Assembly (NCBI RefSeq): GCF_049445795.1
Contig: NZ_JBMSDT010000024.1
Coordinates: forward strand, 1-64,000
Direction: 5' to 3'
Source of the DNA: Larkinella sp049445795
GTDB lineage: Bacteria; Bacteroidota; Bacteroidia; Cytophagales; Spirosomataceae
Length of the DNA: 64,000 nucleotides
Shown: positions 50,734-59,152 of the stretch, piece by piece
Layout: every line of letters starts with the position of its first letter
Position numbering within the stretch: position 1 is the stretch's first letter
Made by a program: the position numbers and the translations under genes
Notes under the pieces: generated by a model
Told to the model about the DNA's origin: nothing
What the model saw: only the letters and a program-made list of their open reading frames with translations
Database searches by the model: none

Positions 50734-53700
50734 TTATTTTGTTGGGAAGGCAGATATCAAGACTGATGAATTGGGTTGGGTTGCAATTAAGAGCTTTCTC
50801 AATTGGGTATGAGTTCCTGCACTTCCACCCTCCCAACCAATTACTCTATTCATGTCCACAGTATAGTTATAACTACCCGTAGATGAAATAGAGGGTGTTA
50901 TTTTGTCTCTTTGCACAATTTCCCAGGCCTCATCAACTAGAGAAAGCACTTCTTTAGGGTCCCCATTAAATACACCATGTAAACCACCTTCTTTTTCTAA
51001 ATCATCGGTCATATGACGGAGGACATGGGTTAATCTGAAGTCTCTATATTTTCCTCTGCCTAATACTTTAAATATTAAACCACTTCTTGAAACAAAATTA
51101 CCATCAACTGCATCAAATTTTAAAACATTTCTGGCCCATTTACCACCTGTAGCAGCCCAGCCGCCAATAGGTAGCATAGCTGAAAAGCTTAATGCAGCGC
51201 TAGTTTTATCTCCTTCCAGAATATAAACCCCACCGTTAATAGCATCTGCAACTTCGCCAGCACCAGGAATGAGGCCAAAAGCATCTAAGACAAAATGCAA
51301 ATTCCCACTTTGTACATTATAGTATGCCTCCAGGAAACATTGAGCTTTACTCCATTTAGGATTTTTAATATGCAGTACATACATTTCTCGCGCGATCTGC
51401 TTGATCATCAACAATCCAAGCATAGGGGGCATGAAAGGGGGCTGATCAAGATCATCCAGGCTAAAAAGCCCAAAATCATGACGGAGAATATTGTAAACCT
51501 GAGCGTTTTGCTCAACATCTATTGAGGTTCCCGGCCGGTTTATGTAAGGTTCATTTGTATAGGGTACATAACCGGTCTCAGAGCCGTTGGTCCCACCTGG
51601 CGTACCCCCACTAATCGGAGGAGTGCCAGAACCTGATCCAGACCCCGAACCAGAGCCTGATCCCGAACCAGAGCCTGATCCCGAACCGGAACCAGAGCCA
51701 CCAGTGCTTTTAACGCATGAATATCTAATTACCTTTCCATTTCCATCAATATAGTACCAACAGTCTCCAATGTAGATTTGGTAAAAAGCAGCAGACCAGC
51801 CACCACTTGGATCTGTATATGGACTTTTGACTAGTGGATATAATCGACAAGCAGGAACTAATTGTAAACCTTGTCCTGGAAATTCCCAGAATAACTGGGC
51901 TTGGGCTCCACCTGAGTATTCAACAAAGTCCATCCTAATATCATACTTTTGGCCTGCATTAAGATAGATACTTCCTTGTCGCCAGGTTGGAGGATGCCCA
52001 TTCCAATCATCAATGAGTAATTGCCCGTTTATCCATAGGCGAGTACCGTCGTCATTGTTTGTTTTGAATATGTAGTTCCCACTGACAGGAGCTTCAAGTT
52101 GTCCAATCCATTGCACAGAAAAACCATCAGCATTGATGTCAGCGACATTTGGAGCCCCTCCCCATTGAAAATTGATTCCTGCATCATCACGTATCAAAAC
52201 GGGTATTCCCGTCAAATCTGTGTTGTTATAATATGACCCAGTTAATCCACTCCCTGAACCGCATCCATTATTGGGTTGAGGATTTGGCGTTCCTGATCCA
52301 CTTCCACTCCCCGCACACTGAATAGTTTTTGGCCCGTTGGCAAGAGTAAAGGTACTGCCCTGCACCCGCAAGGTGATCGATTGGTTTTGTCCATTCTTGA
52401 TGGTTGCGGGGGGCGCATAGTTAAAACCGTGTTGGCCGTTGCCTTTCCCGGCATTCTGCAAGTCCTGCCGGAATTCGCCCGCTACAAAACTGCTGATCAC
52501 CTGATTATTGGCCAGCAGTTCAACCGTTAGGGGCGTGTTCGGATTGTTGCGGTCATACACCCACCCCCACAGGTTGCCGCAATCGGCTCCATCGAAATGA
52601 CCTTCGTAATTGCCGTTCGACGGATTGCTGGTCGGCTGCTGCGGAGTCGTCGACGTCGGATTGGTGGGCTGGGTTGGCGTACCGCCCGAAGACCCCGAAC
52701 CGGCGCAGGTTAGGGTGCGGCTACTGTTGGGCAGGATGTAGTTGCTGCCTTGTACCCGCAGGCTCAGGTTCTGGCTCTGTCCATTCTTGATCGATGCCGG
52801 AGGGGCAAAATTAAACCCGTGTTGCCCGTTGCCTTTCCCGGCGTTCTGCAAATCCTGCCGGAACTCCGCGGCTGAGAAACTCGTGATGACTTGTCCATTC
52901 GCCAACAATTCAACCGTAATCGGCGCGTTCGGGTTATTGCGGTCATAGACCCAGCCCCAGAGGTTGCCGCAATCGGCCCCGTCGAAATGCCCTTCGTAAT
53001 TACCGTTGGAAGGATTACCCGTTGTGGGAGCAGGAGTGGTAGGGGCTGGGCTTGTACCCCCCTGGCTTTCCAAACAAATAGCGTTAAAACAGATGTACCC
53101 ACCGGCTGCTCCGCTGCTAATACCGATGGTATTGGTTCCCGCTCGCAAGCGAACCGTGCCGATTGACTTATTTTGATATGAACCAGTCTGCGGGAAAGTA
53201 ACGGTGCGCGGATCGCCATTGATCCGGATCAGCCCATCCACATTTTTCTCCGGGGACCGATAAGAAATAGTCAGCGAATAATCTCCTTCGGTCGCGACCG
53301 AAATCGTCTGGTTCCGGATTTCGGATTGGTTGCCCGAACAAGTCTCGCCAAACGAAGTACAGCTACTTTCGCGGGCCGACCGGTTACGGACAAGTTCGGG
53401 AGAGTTGATCACCTGTAGTGCCAGACGGGCTTTGTCAACAAACAGGCTGCTGGCATCGGCGTTGGCGTGGCTGCGGAGAAGCCGGAAGGTTAGGTCGGTT
53501 CCGGGTCGGGTAAAGTAGCCCGTTACGGTAAACGAAACGGACGGTTTCGCGGGGGATAACTCAGTAGTTACCAAATCGGCGTAGTCGCCCCCCGTCCGAA
53601 CGAATCCGTCCGGCACGAGCAGCTTCAGGCGGAAAGCGTTGGAACCGGCAACCGTGTACAGGAGGGCGGGCGAAAGGCTGAGATACTGAGCGGTAATGGT

Positions 53701-53952
53701 CAGTTCGACCGGTTGGCCGAGCGACACGGTTTTTTGGCTGGCCCAGAGGCTGAAGCGGATCGGGTCGTTAGCGGGTCGCCATTTGGAAGAAAACCGGGGT
53801 GTGGCCGGTTTAGGCGCCCCAGTCGGATGTGTCTTCGATGACTTTAAAATGGCTTTCTCGTTCAACGGAAAGACCCAGGCTGATGTCAGCAACAGGACGA
53901 CCAGCAAGGCTACAATTCGGCTTGTAACTTTGTGTTGTAAAGTTGGTAACAT
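50734..53952 (-). CDS. Large exported polymorphic toxin candidate with PA14 and pre-toxin domains
   Basis: A 1072-residue protein. The ATG at 53952 starts a Sec signal (HKVTSRIVALLVVLLLTSAW); a TTG upstream is rejected. Domain order, by approximate residue: a CBM6-like beta sandwich (about 190-290), two near-identical 105-residue repeats with GWVYDRNNPN and FRQDLQNAGKGNGQHGFN (about 312-416 and 441-547), a PA14 domain (about 566-702), a Ser-Gly linker (751-775), a pre-toxin-like GLIPGAGEVADAINGG segment (about 890-945), and a C-terminal domain with HVLRHM and ending SVLISAFPTK. The last resembles BECR-fold RNase toxins (inference). No T9SS, PAAR or Rhs delivery module is seen. Confidence 0.75.
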   Translation of the reverse strand: MLPTLQHKVTSRIVALLVVLLLTSAWVFPLNEKAILKSSKTHPTGAPKPATPRFSSKWRPANDPIRFSLWASQKTVSLGQPVELTITAQYLSLSPALLYTVAGSNAFRLKLLVPDGFVRTGGDYADLVTTELSPAKPSVSFTVTGYFTRPGTDLTFRLLRSHANADASSLFVDKARLALQVINSPELVRNRSARESSCTSFGETCSGNQSEIRNQTISVATEGDYSLTISYRSPEKNVDGLIRINGDPRTVTFPQTGSYQNKSIGTVRLRAGTNTIGISSGAAGGYICFNAICLESQGGTSPAPTTPAPTTGNPSNGNYEGHFDGADCGNLWGWVYDRNNPNAPITVELLANGQVITSFSAAEFRQDLQNAGKGNGQHGFNFAPPASIKNGQSQNLSLRVQGSNYILPNSSRTLTCAGSGSSGGTPTQPTNPTSTTPQQPTSNPSNGNYEGHFDGADCGNLWGWVYDRNNPNTPLTVELLANNQVISSFVAGEFRQDLQNAGKGNGQHGFNYAPPATIKNGQNQSITLRVQGSTFTLANGPKTIQCAGSGSGSGTPNPQPNNGCGSGSGLTGSYYNNTDLTGIPVLIRDDAGINFQWGGAPNVADINADGFSVQWIGQLEAPVSGNYIFKTNNDDGTRLWINGQLLIDDWNGHPPTWRQGSIYLNAGQKYDIRMDFVEYSGGAQAQLFWEFPGQGLQLVPACRLYPLVKSPYTDPSGGWSAAFYQIYIGDCWYYIDGNGKVIRYSCVKSTGGSGSGSGSGSGSGSGSGSGSGSGSGTPPISGGTPGGTNGSETGYVPYTNEPYINRPGTSIDVEQNAQVYNILRHDFGLFSLDDLDQPPFMPPMLGLLMIKQIAREMYVLHIKNPKWSKAQCFLEAYYNVQSGNLHFVLDAFGLIPGAGEVADAINGGVYILEGDKTSAALSFSAMLPIGGWAATGGKWARNVLKFDAVDGNFVSRSGLIFKVLGRGKYRDFRLTHVLRHMTDDLEKEGGLHGVFNGDPKEVLSLVDEAWEIVQRDKITPSISSTGSYNYTVDMNRVIGWEGGSAGTHTQLRKLLIATQPNSSVLISAFPTK
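51628..51699 (-). repeat. Short tandem repeats encoding a Ser-Gly linker
   Basis: An 18-base unit (CCCGAACCAGAGCCTGAT on the plus strand) is repeated twice in tandem, with partial copies on either side. It encodes a roughly 25-residue Ser-Gly run that joins the PA14 part to the C-terminal toxin part. Unit-number changes would alter linker length in frame. Confidence 0.8.
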
Positions 53953-54362
53953 ATGAATAAAGTTTTGTTTAAGCCGCAATTATAAGACAACGATGAGGCA
54001 AAAAGCAACCTTAAAACCGAAAAATTTTATTTGTTTTTTTATATAAAAAACCGGTAACATTATATAATGTTACCGGTTTTTCCTTATCAGAAAACTGAGA
54101 GTTAGCGCTTCTGGAGAAGAGTTTTAAATAGTTGTAAAAGAGTTATGCAAGAGGTATACAGAATATCTAACTGGGGCACATACTGAGAGCAAGTGTTGGG
54201 TGAATAGGAGCAGGGTCTGCGGTTTAGGCTATTTTACAGATTGGATATAAAAAATTTTATCAGAAATTAACTGGACAGGTAGGACACTGCGGGTAGATGG
54301 CTTTTGGTGGTTGAGACGGATGAAATCGCTATTCTACTCCTATGTTTTAACTTCTTTCCGCT
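53953..54362. other. 410-base gap with an orphan terminator-like palindrome
   Basis: Holds the toxin gene's promoter region on the left and that of the DJ-1 gene on the right. A strong hairpin lies at 54046-54081. Between 54082 and 54362 no open frame of recognisable product was found, although the position is right for a short transcript read leftwards. Otherwise AT-rich and featureless. Confidence 0.5.
54046..54081 (-). terminator. Orphan rho-independent terminator-like hairpin
   Basis: AAAAACCGGTAACAT and ATGTTACCGGTTTTT are perfect 15-bp arms around TATATA. On the minus strand it is followed by TTATAT and further T-rich sequence. No annotated gene is read into it from the right, so it may end an unrecognised small RNA or a lost gene. 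Confidence 0.7.
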
Positions 54363-54911
54363 ATGAATCGCAAAATTCTGATCGTCACCGGTGATGGTGG
54401 CGAAAGTTACGAAACCCTCTACGCCGTCCACCGCTTTCAGGAAGAAGGCGACCGGGCGGTGATTGCCGCCCCCAGCAAACGCCGGCTTAACCTGGTCATG
54501 CACGATTTTGAACCCGGTTGGGACACCTATATCGAACGGCCCGGTTATTGCCTGGCTTCCGACCTGACTATTGACGAGGTCGTCGTGGCCGACTATGACG
54601 CCATCCTGCTGCTGGGTGGCCGTGCGCCCGAATACCTGCGCAACCATGCCGCGCTGCTGGAAGTCGTCCGCGCGTTCGACCGGCAGGGGAAATGGGTCTT
54701 TGCCATCTGCCACGGCATCCAGATTCTGGTCACCGCCGGATTGGCCAACAACCGAACGCTCACCGCGTACGAACACGTGCGGGCCGAAATTGAGATGGGC
54801 GGGGGTACGTATTCGACCCAGGAGGCCGTCCGCGACCGCAATATCGTAACCGCCCAGACCTGGCAGTCGCACCCTGACTTCTACCGCGAGGTCTTTGCCT
54901 GCCTCAAATAA
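54363..54911 (+). CDS. DJ-1/PfpI-family protein
   Basis: A 182-residue DJ-1/PfpI-type protein of the glutamine-amidotransferase-like superfamily. The nucleophile elbow is AICHGIQ with Cys116; an early acidic residue (Glu17 in GGESYETL) and His117 next to the cysteine fit the usual site. The family covers deglycase-like, protease-like and stress proteins, and the exact activity cannot be assigned from sequence. It stands alone, 170 bases before the glycolate-oxidase-type gene. Confidence 0.88.
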   Translation: MNRKILIVTGDGGESYETLYAVHRFQEEGDRAVIAAPSKRRLNLVMHDFEPGWDTYIERPGYCLASDLTIDEVVVADYDAILLLGGRAPEYLRNHAALLEVVRAFDRQGKWVFAICHGIQILVTAGLANNRTLTAYEHVRAEIEMGGGTYSTQEAVRDRNIVTAQTWQSHPDFYREVFACLK

Positions 54912-55081
54912 GCAGAACCGGTGGAAGAGTAGGAACTGGATCGGTCTGGCTCAAAACCGTATGTTACCCGGCACTTGCTCCGTTTAGACGGTTCCTGCCG
55001 CAGCGAAGTCATCGTCGCTTTTTTTTCGGTAAATTCAGGTCTAAATTCGCAGGTTTTTTTTCAGACCCGCAACAACCGAAA

Positions 55082-58000
55082 ATGTTCCGAATTCCCACAC
55101 CCACCTTTTCCCCGCTGGCGCAATCGTTCGAGGGCGATTTGTACTACGACGATTCGGCTGAACACCAAGCCATGCGGCTGCTGTATGCCACGGATGCTTC
55201 GGTGTACCAGGAAAAACCGCTGGCCGTTGCCATCCCGAAAACCGTCGAAGACATCAAGCGCCTGGTGCGGTTTGCCCGCCAGAACCGTACCTCGCTGATT
55301 CCGCGCGCGGCCGGAACTTCGCTGGCCGGGCAGGTGGTCGGGCGGGGCATTGTGGCCGACTGCTCCAAGTACTTTTCTAATGTGCTGGAAATCAACGCAG
55401 GTGAGCAATGGGTGCGGGTTCAGCCGGGCGTGATCCGGGATGATCTGAACGCAGTGTTAAAACCGCACGGGCTGATGTTCGGCCCCGAAACCTCGACGGC
55501 CAGCCGGGCAATGATCGGCGGAATGATCGGCAATAACTCCTGCGGGTTGCACTCCATTGTCTGGGGCGATACCCGGCGTCATCTGCTCGAAGTGAAAGCG
55601 ATCCTGGGCGACGGGGCTGAGGTGACATTCCGGAGCCTGAGCCGCGATGAGTTTGAGGCTAAATGCCGGGGAGAAAACGTGGTGAGTCCGCTCGAACAAC
55701 GGCTTTACCAGCAAATCCAAAACATGCTGAGCAGCCCGGCCAGCCAGCGGCAGATTCGGGTCGGTTTTCCGAAACCGACCATCACGCGCCGGAATACCGG
55801 CTATGCCCTCGACGAACTGCTGCCGTTTTTCGAACAGCCAAACGACCCGAATCAGCGGTTTAATTTCTGCCAACTCATTGCCGGATCGGAAGGGACGCTC
55901 TGTTTTATCACAGAAGCCAAACTGAACCTGTTGCCGCTGCCGCCGAAAAAAAGCGCCCTGGTGTGTGCGCATTTCGCTACGATTCGCCAGTCGCTGGAGG
56001 CCAACCTGATTGCGCTCGACCACCAGTGTTCAGCCTCCGAACTGGTCGATGATTACATTTTGCAACTGACCAAAGGCAACATTGAACAGGCCAAAAACCG
56101 GGATTTTGTGGTCGGCGACCCCAAAGCCGTGCTGATGATCGAGTTTTTTGCCGACACGCCGGAAGCCGTTACGCAGCAAGCCGAACAACTCATCGCAGCC
56201 TTGCAACGGGCCGGACTGGGCTATGCGTACCCGATTCTCTACGGCGAGGAAGCCACCAAAGCCTGGAGTTTGCGCAAGGCCGGGTTGAGCATCATGTATA
56301 ACATTCCGGGCGACCACAAACCGGCGAATGTCATTGAAGACTGCGCCGTGGATGTCCGGGATTTGCCCGATTACATCGATGAACTGGATCACATGGCCGC
56401 CGAACGGCATGGCCTGACGCTCGAATATTCTGCTCACGCTGGGGCGGGTGAACTGCACGTGTTGCCGCTGATCAACCTGAAATCCCGCGAAGGACGTCAG
56501 CAGTTCCGCGATTTGCTGGCCGATACGGCGGCTTTGGTCAAAAAATACGGCGGTTCGCTTTCCGGGGAGCACGGTGATGGCCGGTTGCGCGGGGAGTTCA
56601 TTCCGTTCATGATCGGGGAGGACAATTTTAAACGAGTGCAGGACATCAAACAGACCTGGGATGCACACGGCATTTTCAATCCCGGCAAGATTGTCGATAC
56701 CCCGGCCATGAACGCCTTTCTGCGGTATGCGCCGGATCAGCAGTCGATTCAAATCGACACGATTTTTGATTTTTCGGCGGAAGAAAACATCCTGAATCTG
56801 GCCGAAAAATGCAGTGGTTCGGGCGATTGCCGCAAAACCGAGGTGACGGGCGGAACGATGTGCCCGAGCTACATGGCGACCCGCCGGGAGCGCGACACCA
56901 CCCGGGCGCGGGCCAACATCCTGCGGCAGTTTCTGACCCATTCCGAGAAAGCCAACCGCTTCGACCACGACGAGATCAAGGAAGTGATGGATTTGTGCCT
57001 TTCCTGCAAAGGCTGCAAGTCGGAATGCCCGTCGAGCGTGGACATCAGCCGGATGAAAGCCGAGTTTTTACAGCATTATTACGACGCCAACGGAACTCCG
57101 TTGCGCTCGCGGCTGGTCGGTAACTTCACCAAATTGATGTCGCTGGCGAGCCTGGCTCCCTGGGCTTACAACGCCATTTACGAGACCCCGGCGCTCCGGC
57201 GCATTGCCAACCGCATGGCCGGTTTTCATCCCGAGCGGACCATGCCCGAACTGGGCAAAACCACCCTGCGGCAGTGGGCGAAGGGCGCGGGGCGCGGGGC
57301 AGAGGGCATGGGGCATGGGGCAGAGAATACGGTAACGGGGAAAAACCCCTCTGCCCAAACCGTCTACCTGTTCTGCGACGAGTTTACGAATTACAACGAC
57401 GTGGAGGTGGGGATAAAAACCGTTCAGTTGCTGGAGCGGCTGGGCTACACGGTGATCATCCCGGAACACCTTGAAAGTGGCCGGACGTATCTGTCGAAAG
57501 GTTTGGTGCGGGATGCGCAGCGAATTGCAACGGAGAATGTGATCCGGTTGAAAGAGCTCATTACCGACGAAACGCCATTGATCGGAATTGAGCCCTCGGC
57601 GATCCTCGGTTTTCGAGACGAATACCCCGATCTGGTTCCGGCTGAGCTGAAAGCCGATGCCCAGCACCTGGCAAAAAATACCTTGCTCGTCGACGAGTTC
57701 ATTGCGCGGGAAATTGACCGGGGAAGGATTCAGAAAACCGCTTTTACGACGGAAAAGCGACTGATTAAACTGCACGGGCATTGTCACCAGAAAGCGCTGT
57801 CGTCGCTGGTGCCAACCAAAAAGATGTTGTCGTTGCCCGAAAACTACGAGGTGCACCTGATTCCGTCGGGCTGCTGCGGGATGGCGGGTTCGTTTGGCTA
57901 CGAAAAAGAACACTACGAACTGTCGATGCAGGTGGGTGAACTGGTGCTGTTCCCGACGGTTCGTCAGCAACCGGCTGAGGTGATCATTGCGGCTCCGGGG

Positions 58001-58084
58001 ACGAGTTGCCGCCACCAGATCAAGGACGGGACCGGCCGCGTGGCCCGGCATCCGGCCGAAATTCTGTTTGATGCCCTGGTTTAG
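55082..58084 (+). CDS. FAD-linked oxidase fused to Fe-S subunit (GlcD-GlcF type)
   Basis: A 1000-residue fusion of a glycolate/lactate oxidase-like flavoprotein and its iron-sulfur subunit. The FAD PCMH domain has RAAGTSLAGQVVGRGIVAD near residue 75, with SRAMIGGMIGNNSCGLHS after it. The FAD_oxidase_C part contains EHGDGRLRGEFIP. Iron-sulfur ligands follow in CSGSGDCRKT (about 575) and CLSCKGCKSECP (about 638), and CCG-type motifs in HGHCHQKAL and SGCCGMAGSFGYE. Residues about 733-755 are a low-complexity Gly/Ala/His insert encoded by repeated GGGCATGG words. It oxidises a 2-hydroxy acid and passes electrons to the membrane quinone pool (family knowledge). Confidence 0.93.
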   Translation: MFRIPTPTFSPLAQSFEGDLYYDDSAEHQAMRLLYATDASVYQEKPLAVAIPKTVEDIKRLVRFARQNRTSLIPRAAGTSLAGQVVGRGIVADCSKYFSNVLEINAGEQWVRVQPGVIRDDLNAVLKPHGLMFGPETSTASRAMIGGMIGNNSCGLHSIVWGDTRRHLLEVKAILGDGAEVTFRSLSRDEFEAKCRGENVVSPLEQRLYQQIQNMLSSPASQRQIRVGFPKPTITRRNTGYALDELLPFFEQPNDPNQRFNFCQLIAGSEGTLCFITEAKLNLLPLPPKKSALVCAHFATIRQSLEANLIALDHQCSASELVDDYILQLTKGNIEQAKNRDFVVGDPKAVLMIEFFADTPEAVTQQAEQLIAALQRAGLGYAYPILYGEEATKAWSLRKAGLSIMYNIPGDHKPANVIEDCAVDVRDLPDYIDELDHMAAERHGLTLEYSAHAGAGELHVLPLINLKSREGRQQFRDLLADTAALVKKYGGSLSGEHGDGRLRGEFIPFMIGEDNFKRVQDIKQTWDAHGIFNPGKIVDTPAMNAFLRYAPDQQSIQIDTIFDFSAEENILNLAEKCSGSGDCRKTEVTGGTMCPSYMATRRERDTTRARANILRQFLTHSEKANRFDHDEIKEVMDLCLSCKGCKSECPSSVDISRMKAEFLQHYYDANGTPLRSRLVGNFTKLMSLASLAPWAYNAIYETPALRRIANRMAGFHPERTMPELGKTTLRQWAKGAGRGAEGMGHGAENTVTGKNPSAQTVYLFCDEFTNYNDVEVGIKTVQLLERLGYTVIIPEHLESGRTYLSKGLVRDAQRIATENVIRLKELITDETPLIGIEPSAILGFRDEYPDLVPAELKADAQHLAKNTLLVDEFIAREIDRGRIQKTAFTTEKRLIKLHGHCHQKALSSLVPTKKMLSLPENYEVHLIPSGCCGMAGSFGYEKEHYELSMQVGELVLFPTVRQQPAEVIIAAPGTSCRHQIKDGTGRVARHPAEILFDALV

Positions 58085-58114
58085 TCAAAAAAATGTATTG
58101 GTTGATTCGGTTAT

Positions 58115-58156
58115 ACCCCACCCCAACCTCCCCCGTAGGGAGGGGTTGGGGTGGGG
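58115..58156. repeat. GC-rich inverted repeat (CCCCACCCCAACC type)
   Basis: Left arm ACCCCACCCCAACCTCCCC and right arm GGGAGGGGTTGGGGTGGGGT pair around a short CGTA loop. This CCCCAACC hairpin is like repeats dispersed in many genomes. Lying 31 bases after the oxidase stop, it may also stop transcription, but there is no T-run after it. Confidence 0.75.
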
Positions 58157-58210
58157 TTGTCATGGTCCGGTACAAAACCTAATTAGTCAATTCAAAAAAA
58201 CACTACGGAT

Positions 58211-59074
58211 TTATTCAATGCATTCGTACTGGTAGGAATACTGAATCGATTGTTCTGCCGAATCGTTGGGAATGGAAATCTGAATCTGACGGGTCGAGCG
58301 CAGGGGGTTGAAATGTCCGTCGTATTCTGTACTGAACCGGTTGGCTTCCTGCCGGACAACGGTGCCGTTGGAGTCGGTCACCTGGTGTGTAAAAGACCGG
58401 CAATCAAACCGTTGCAGGTAGCGGGCCGCATTCGAGTCGGTCTGGTTGGTCAGGGCCAGCAAGGCCAACACAATGGGCTGGCTGGCATCGTAAAAAGGCG
58501 AGTGGTTGGCAGCATCCTGCTCAAAGGTAAATTCTTCTTCGCTGCGGGAACCGTCCCGGTATCCGTTCTGCACACTTTCCGAAACGAGGTCTTCGGCCTG
58601 GTAGGCCACTTCCCGGTAGGAAAACTGAAAGGTTCGGCTGGCAATAAAGGAGTTGGTGGGCAGCATCACCCGCGTTTCCACGATCTTTACCAGCCGCTCG
58701 GCCCGGTCATTGGACGCGTAGTGCAGGGAAAAAACCGTGCGTTCCTTGTTATCGACCAGGTAAGACGCCTTGATGATGCGCTCAAATTCGTCGTATTCCA
58801 GGCTCAGGACAATCGACTGGTCACTGGTATACGCCGAAGCTACCTTGCCGCCCGCGTAGTTGAAGCGAAAAGACAAAGTGCGATTGGCCGTCTGATCGGT
58901 ATAGCCGATCAGTTTACCGTTTTGATACTGGAACATTTGCCGGCTAACCTCCTGTTGCTGTTGGGATTGTACAAGCTCTGTGACTAAACAAACCTGATCC
59001 GTCGGTGTCGGGTTGTCGAGTGTACAGGCCACCAGCATGAGCGCCATCCATCCATAGCCAAACCATTTTTTCAT
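58211..59074 (-). CDS. Hypothetical lipoprotein
   Basis: A 287-residue lipoprotein with signal and lipobox MLVAC (ATG at 59074; a TTG two codons upstream is not preferred). The mature part alternates beta-strand-like segments such as FQYQNGKLIGYTDQT, LSLEYDEFERIIKASYL and STEYDGHFNPLRSTRQ, repeated in a way seen in Bacteroidota DUF4595-like or YD-repeat-like lipoproteins. No catalytic motif is visible. It is divergent from the McrB-like gene and converges on the GlcDF-type gene. Confidence 0.7.
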   Translation of the reverse strand: MKKWFGYGWMALMLVACTLDNPTPTDQVCLVTELVQSQQQQEVSRQMFQYQNGKLIGYTDQTANRTLSFRFNYAGGKVASAYTSDQSIVLSLEYDEFERIIKASYLVDNKERTVFSLHYASNDRAERLVKIVETRVMLPTNSFIASRTFQFSYREVAYQAEDLVSESVQNGYRDGSRSEEEFTFEQDAANHSPFYDASQPIVLALLALTNQTDSNAARYLQRFDCRSFTHQVTDSNGTVVRQEANRFSTEYDGHFNPLRSTRQIQISIPNDSAEQSIQYSYQYECIE

Positions 59075-59152
59075 ACGCAAGGCGGCCTAAGCAACAACTG
59101 AACGGCCAAAATACGAACTATTTGCCAAAATGTCGTAGATTCGACGGGCGGC

